From Haplosporangium gracile (taxonomy: Eukaryota; Mortierellomycota; Mortierellomycetes; Mortierellales; Mortierellaceae): a DNA stretch of 37,248 bases. Under the pieces are notes generated by a model. It was not told the DNA's origin, did no database searches, and worked only from the letters and a program-made list of their open reading frames with translations. The translations under genes were made by a program, and so were the position numbers. Where the stretch lies: positions 14,170 through 51,417 of the forward strand of contig JAAAUF010000198.1 in assembly GCA_015499985.1 (NCBI GenBank), given 5' to 3'. Shown piece after piece: positions 32,418 through 37,248 of this stretch; within the stretch, counting starts at the first letter, position 1; each line of letters opens with the position of its first letter.

Positions 32418-34199
32418 TTGGCTTGCGTTCGCACACTCATCTCCTTGAACATATATATATAGGACGCTCCAAGAATAAATAATTGGTGGCATAGGTAAGA
32501 CACAACTGCCTAGAGATCGCGGCCTTTCTCTTTCACTCTTTTACCCTGCCTTTTTTTTCGATGACTTGCTGTATAGGAAAATAATAAGAAGAACAATATA
32601 TAAGATATACATAGGGAGTAGACCAATTACAACGTATCGCATTAGGACGCGACATGTATTATGGACAAAAGCAGCGTGATTGTCTATAGGTAAACCGGGC
32701 CGAACACTGCGAAAGGTAGAGGTGTATGACTCGATCTGCGTCGTTTTATTTCATAAAGACGGATAGACAATCCTGAAAAACACGATCAAACACAAAGACT
32801 AATTACAATAAAAAAAATGTAAACAAAGTAGCATTGAACGGTGGCAAAACCACAAATTGGCCAACAACAAGAAAGCGGGACGTAGCTGGAGGAGCGACGT
32901 ATGCTTGGTTGTGTTTTGGAACTGCGCGCTTTCAGCGGATGGCTATGCTAGGCTCCCTCTTGGGACCTTTACGTCATGGACCGCGAGGACGTGCCGCAGG
33001 AAGAAGAGATGGTGCAGTTGATTGGATTCCCAGGTGTGTGGGTCCTTTCCTGCCATTTTACACGCTACGCCTCCTCCTCCTCCTTAATGCTCAAAGCGAG
33101 AAAAAAACGGCGGCGAAAATAAACATTGGCGCGGCCACACCAGAAAACGGCGCGAGGAATGCACAAGAAAAAAAGGTTTACTGTTTCTTGTGGCTGATTT
33201 TTTTTGAGATACTCTTGTTTGTTTGTCGAGAAAGGTAAGGTGGGTATCAGAGAGAACAAGAATGAGGGAAAGAAAGTGTGTATGTGCACTTGTGAGAGTG
33301 ACGCGCGAGTGCACTATGTAGCGTAAGATTATGAGAGTCAGGATGAGAAAAGGCCGAGATCCATTAGTTGATGCTACTTTGGTTGGCTCTTGGTAAATGT
33401 CGAGGAAAAGATAAATGTCCCTCCGAACTGTGAGCCTGTAATTGCATTTTGTCTGTTGTCGATGGATACTCCACCTCACTCATGGAAACAGAACAGGATC
33501 CGTTCGGTAATCGTTAGTCATCATAGACCCTCTCGCTCGACTAATTTTGACGCATGCGAAAAATCAAAAAAGAAATTTGCGGGATAAAGCAAGGGAGCTC
33601 CGCTCAGGGACACATACATAGTTTCGACTGCTCTTGTGGTTGCCACCCTGGAGAGCACAAATGGGGTAAGATAGAATAAGGAAAAAAAGGGACCAGCTTA
33701 GCTAGCAAAAGAGGCAGTGAAAATAGATATATGAGAGAACAAACATGTCATCGATGGATGGGCAAGGCAATTTAGGGTTTATTAATCGGTGTGCGCCTGT
33801 CAGACCGCGGCAGAGCCAGAGTCGACAATTCGGTGGACATGCGTTGGTTCCCTTTTTTTTCTTCTTCTTGCATGCATAAACAAACAACAAACAACATCAA
33901 CATATCTTGTCAACAAAGAAAGACATACTAGTCAACACATACACACTCAGGAAATATCCCGGACGAGTCACTCCTGAAAAGGACAGCAATGCTTGCTTGC
34001 TTGAGATGAGCAACCTATCGCTGCGCTTCCTTTTTGCCTTCACTCTTTTACCTCAATGTTTTCGATCGTTCTTGGCTCATCGTCCTGTTAGAGTCAACTT
34101 GACATTAATCTCTCTGTTATTTTTCAATTGTTGTCCATTCAGCTCACTCGTCGTCAACTCGCATTGACAACATATGTACACATGGTCAGAGAGAAAATA

Positions 34200-34655
34200 A
34201 ATACCTTACGTCCAAACCATTTCTCTCCTTCTTTTTCTCTCTTCTTGTTTTCTTCCTCTCTCGTTTTTTCTCCTTTGCTTTTAATTGACACCATTTTGTC
34301 TGTTGTTAATAGCACAAAGAATCACACAAAACACTCAGTGTTTTTCTTGATCCACACTTTCATCACACAAACATCCTTTCTTTCTCAACGACAAACCTCC
34401 TTTATCTCCTCTTTCCTTCTTTTTCTTCGCTCTCACCTTCTCTCATATCCATCATCATCTCTCTTCTCCATTTCTTCACTTCTTTGCTTCTTCAATTCTG
34501 CAATTCTTCACTTTCACCTCTCTGTTGTCATTCACCGTGATCTCTACCCATCTTCTGCATTAACCCTTTATTTAAATCAACAAAACAAAAAAAAAAATAA
34601 GAAATCAAGCCAAGCCTTCCCTCTCTTGCTTGCTTCAGCAACCCTAAAAAGGTGA
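34200..34655 (+). promoter_or_regulatory. Pyrimidine-rich leader ending in a splice donor (putative 5' UTR exon)
   Basis: About 350 bp of strongly CT-rich plus-strand sequence is followed by A-rich and CA-rich sequence and then aaaaag|gtgagttc at about 34651. The same order (CT tract, A/CA-rich leader) precedes the real starts at 5288, 9975 and 19042. The simplest reading is a promoter and untranslated first exon of a plus-strand gene whose coding part lies beyond the window. No start codon with a convincing coding continuation was found downstream. Confidence 0.35.
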
Positions 34656-37194
34656 GTTCTACCCTCTAAAATAATCTACCCAAAAACTCTCTTTTTTTTA
34701 TTTTCCTCGGAGCCCTTTGTTGTCGAACACACTCTTACCCTTCACCTCAACTTCGCCCCTTCTCTCCTTCCCTCTCCTTCCCTCCCCTTCCCATTCCATT
34801 CATTCTTTTTCTTGTTTTTTTCTGCGCTGCATTTGTCCATGTGCACATCTTCGTTCATATACACAAACTATGTTTTTTGTTACTGCCCTTTTTACCTGCT
34901 TGTTTTGTCATCATTCAGTACTGATTTAACGCGATACGAGAAAGAGAGTTTCTTGGTGAAGGAGGGTTGCCGAGAACCTGTCGATGCTTAATAAGTGTTA
35001 AGTATTTGGAGTGAGCAGAAAAAGGAAATAAGAGAATGGATGTCAATTATTGTCGACAGCCAAGCAAAGATCGAAAGGAAAACAAAATTGCGATGCAATG
35101 CAATAGCCAAGAAACGAGATCGAAAAAGAAAGAAAAAAAAAAGAGAGAGAGAGCTGCGCAATTATATCAATTGCAGTGTATGATGAGGGAAAGGGTCAGT
35201 TGACAGACTGTCTGACAAATACAGATCGATTTGACTGAGTGCGAAGACGCATTGTTGTATGTGTATGAGAGAGTGTGTGTGTGTATGTGTGTGTGGAGAT
35301 AAAAGTGGGTGCATGCAGTGAATATCCGAGGCAAAGGGGCCGTGAGATGGGATGGACAGTTGGACGTTTTCATTTTCGAAAGGATAATGTGTGATATGTG
35401 ATTGATTGAAACACGATAAGTGATGACAATGCAAATGCTTGTTTGAATTTGAGTTTACAGAGGGTCAACGGGTGATCACTTTTTTCATTTTACATTGGCT
35501 AAAGAAAGTAAAGACTCGCAATTGAATCAAATTGAGTGTGTTATTTTTATACTCTTAGTGCGGGTGTTTATGTAGGGCTTTTTTTTTTTTTGTTTTTAGG
35601 GGGAGTAATAAATGAGAAGCGCAGGGTGAATTGGGTTAGGAAATGAGAGCACATCTTTCTTTCTTTCTTTTTTTTTGGGTTTTGGCAGCTGCTCATGACT
35701 GGGTTGTTCTTGCTCTCTTTTTGATTCATTCGACGTTAAGATTTTCTGTCTTCTCGTTGTTCAGGTAAAAAGGGGCAAGCGTAAGCGTAAAGTATAACAT
35801 ATCAAAAACCACGAAGAACACACATCTACGAGCTGAACAGAGCAACATAGAAGGAGTTAATTGAATGAGCCAAAAAAAAAGAACGCACACAGACAGCAAC
35901 AAGCGTTCCCAATGAAACAAAATAACGTTGATGCTTGAAAAGCATACACACACGATAGGATACTCAAGGTTTAGAAAACAAGAAGGAATGAGTGTGCTGA
36001 GTGTGGCATGTTGTTGGGTGTCCTCCCTGTCCCTATTGCTCTCGACTTTCGGGTCGCCCCTTCAATGCTATGAGAGGGGTTCCTGTAATGTCAAAAGGTA
36101 ACATTTGATCCGAGCTCTTCAACATGGTTCTCTCAAATGTTGAACGTGTGACATTAAATAACTTCGGGTAGTGAATGTGTACGTGCACATGTGGTAAAAA
36201 AAGCCCTTGCATGGATGCAGCTTCCTCTTTTCCTTGCAAGAGAATTGCCCTTTCTTTTCAGAGATCAGAAAAAACGAGGGCTGTTGCTTGTTATGCTGTT
36301 GCTCCTTCATTCCTCTCTTCCTCTCCCCGTTAAGTCTTGTCCGAGGAAGAATAAGAGAAATGCCAAGCAAAGATGAGCAGTTCCATTACTGCCGACTTTT
36401 CCTTGTTGTATTCGAGTTTTTTCTTCTCATTTTTGGCCTTGTAATAAGAATCACTCCTTGTTATTTGCTACGACATTCAACAGCCAAATTTACAGAGATG
36501 TAACTGCTAATTTGTAGTTGTAGTAAAGTAGTGAAGGTAGTCTGACTGTGAATGTCTATATATTCTCTGTGTTTTTGCTTGATGGCAATGGTGCACCTGA
36601 ATATCTGCACATCTGCCCTGTCGAGAGTAGCTAAAGGGAAAATATTCCGACACGCACATTCGCCTACACACAGATACATCCTCACTCTTATTTTTCTCTG
36701 TTGCACGACCAAACCAAACCACGCTACAATTAAGACATCAACAATCCTCCTTGCAACAAAAACAACAGCATCCACTAAACAAAAACAAAGAGGTGAACAA
36801 AGCAAAACAAAGAAATCGTCCTATATCTCCATTATTATCCACTTTTTTCATAACCTCCCCTGTCGTGTTTGTGAGTTGCTCTCTTCCCTTCCCTTTATTG
36901 CTCAGCGTTCATTTTGTTTAGGTTGCAGTTACAGGGCGAGTAAGTTAGCCCGCATTTTTTTTTGTCCATCAATCGCATCAAACAACAAAGTGAGGAGAAT
37001 CTATCCCCTCGTTCTTTCTCTTTTTTCCTTTTTCTCCTTTTTCGACTCTTGGGGCCAAAGAGCACACACACGCACCCTTCGACTTGATTGTTTATTAGAG
37101 TCCTTCCAACTGAGCGTGTGCTCAATTGGATTGTGCATTGGATTACCATCGGATACTTCGACTCCAGTTCCCACCCAACAGGGTCCATTGCCGC

Positions 37195-37197
<3 letters not shown>
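34656..37197. other. Region without recognised genes near the right edge
   Basis: No confident coding exon. If the donor near 34651 is real this could be a long leader intron. It contains overlapping inverted repeats (36086-36156) lying inside a minus-strand ORF (36033-36239) with a protein-like C-terminal part, and short GT-rich tracts near 35270-35290. Confidence 0.45.
36086..36156. repeat. Overlapping nested inverted repeats
   Basis: Three perfect pairings are present: TAATGTCA (36086-36093) with TGACATTA (36149-36156); TTCAACAT (36118-36125) with ATGTTGAA (36137-36144); and AACATTTGA (36100-36108) with TCAAATGTT (36133-36141). The last two share bases, so those stems are mutually exclusive. 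Confidence 0.65.

Positions 37198-37248
<51 letters not shown>
37198..37248. repeat. (CT)25 microsatellite at the window end
   Basis: Uninterrupted TC/CT repeat of about 51 bp running to the last base of the window. Confidence 0.95.

Larger units (their letters stand above)
26554..34199. other. Gene-poor AT-rich region
   Basis: Over 7.6 kb with no confident coding exon on either strand. It holds microsatellites, homopolymers and a 23-bp tandem duplication (30437-30482). It also has a hairpin (27588-27622), an exon-like open stretch on the minus strand (29926-30104) and a GC-richer island with a short ORF (about 32880-33060). Longest ORFs (for example 27815-28387 plus strand) have no recognisable domain and read through low-complexity sequence. 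Confidence 0.5.

Noticed and set aside
32840..32848. Exact match to the yeast proteasome element GGTGGCAAA
   Set aside because: It is about 17 kb from the proteasome gene, not near any proteasome start, and a 9-mer match in 37 kb is not surprising.
32950..33032. Possible tri-snRNP 27 kDa-like exon (EEEMVQLIGF resembles EEMMKMMGF)
   Set aside because: The diagnostic following segment (STKGK and RKYRQYMNR) could not be found downstream.
1..37248. CRISPR arrays, intact transposons, viral genes, biosynthetic clusters
   Set aside because: No spaced direct repeats, terminal-repeat elements, transposase or polymerase motifs, or pathway gene clusters were seen; UGP1 and the mutarotase are both sugar enzymes but are separated by four unrelated genes or more.

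Overview
This window is eukaryotic and fungal. It holds about ten protein genes, most of them split by 50-600 nt GT-AG introns, with pyrimidine-rich (CT) leaders and dense A/T homopolymers and microsatellites. The kinase gene is a fungal-type NIMA. Small introns in almost every gene, together with KISH/TMEM167 and kanadaptin homologues, suggest an early-diverging filamentous fungus (Mortierellomycota or Mucoromycota) rather than a yeast. That placement is an inference from architecture, not a search result.

Layout, left to right: 709-3336 (-) UTP-glucose-1-phosphate uridylyltransferase, 4 exons; 5288-8392 (+) a 1034-residue low-complexity, partly prion-like protein; 8574-9393 (+) a KISH/TMEM167 secretory-pathway membrane protein, 4 exons, rebuilt here by splicing because no single exon is a convincing ORF; 9975-12361 (+) a kanadaptin homologue (FHA plus dsRBD-like), 6 exons; 12502-16110 (-) the 26S proteasome base subunit Rpn1/PSMD2, 10 exons; 16557-16889 (+) a small unrecognised protein; 17103-18451 (-) aldose 1-epimerase, 2 exons; 19042-22882 (+) a NIMA-family kinase, 9 exons including a 21-nt microexon and a GC-AG intron; 23047-25591 (-) an FHA-domain nuclear protein resembling Tos4/Plm2, 3 exons. 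A 10-base run of N at 22956-22965 lies between the last two convergent genes.

From about 25.6 kb to the right end (over 11 kb) I find no confident coding gene. The stretch is AT-rich, full of microsatellites, and holds a few exon-like or structured pieces. These are a pyrimidine-rich leader ending in a good splice donor at 34651, overlapping inverted repeats at 36086-36156, and a GC-richer island at 32880-33060. It looks like a long regulatory or leader region for a gene beyond the right edge.

The genes are mostly housekeeping: UDP-glucose supply, hexose mutarotation, secretory trafficking, proteasome and cell-cycle kinase. They are not an operon or an obvious cluster. Divergent pairs (Rpn1 with the small gene; mutarotase with NIMA kinase) share short intergenic regions. 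I see no tRNA, rRNA, CRISPR, viral or intact transposon sequence. No clearly new biological system stands out; the best leads are regulatory motifs, unusual introns and the gene-poor right third.
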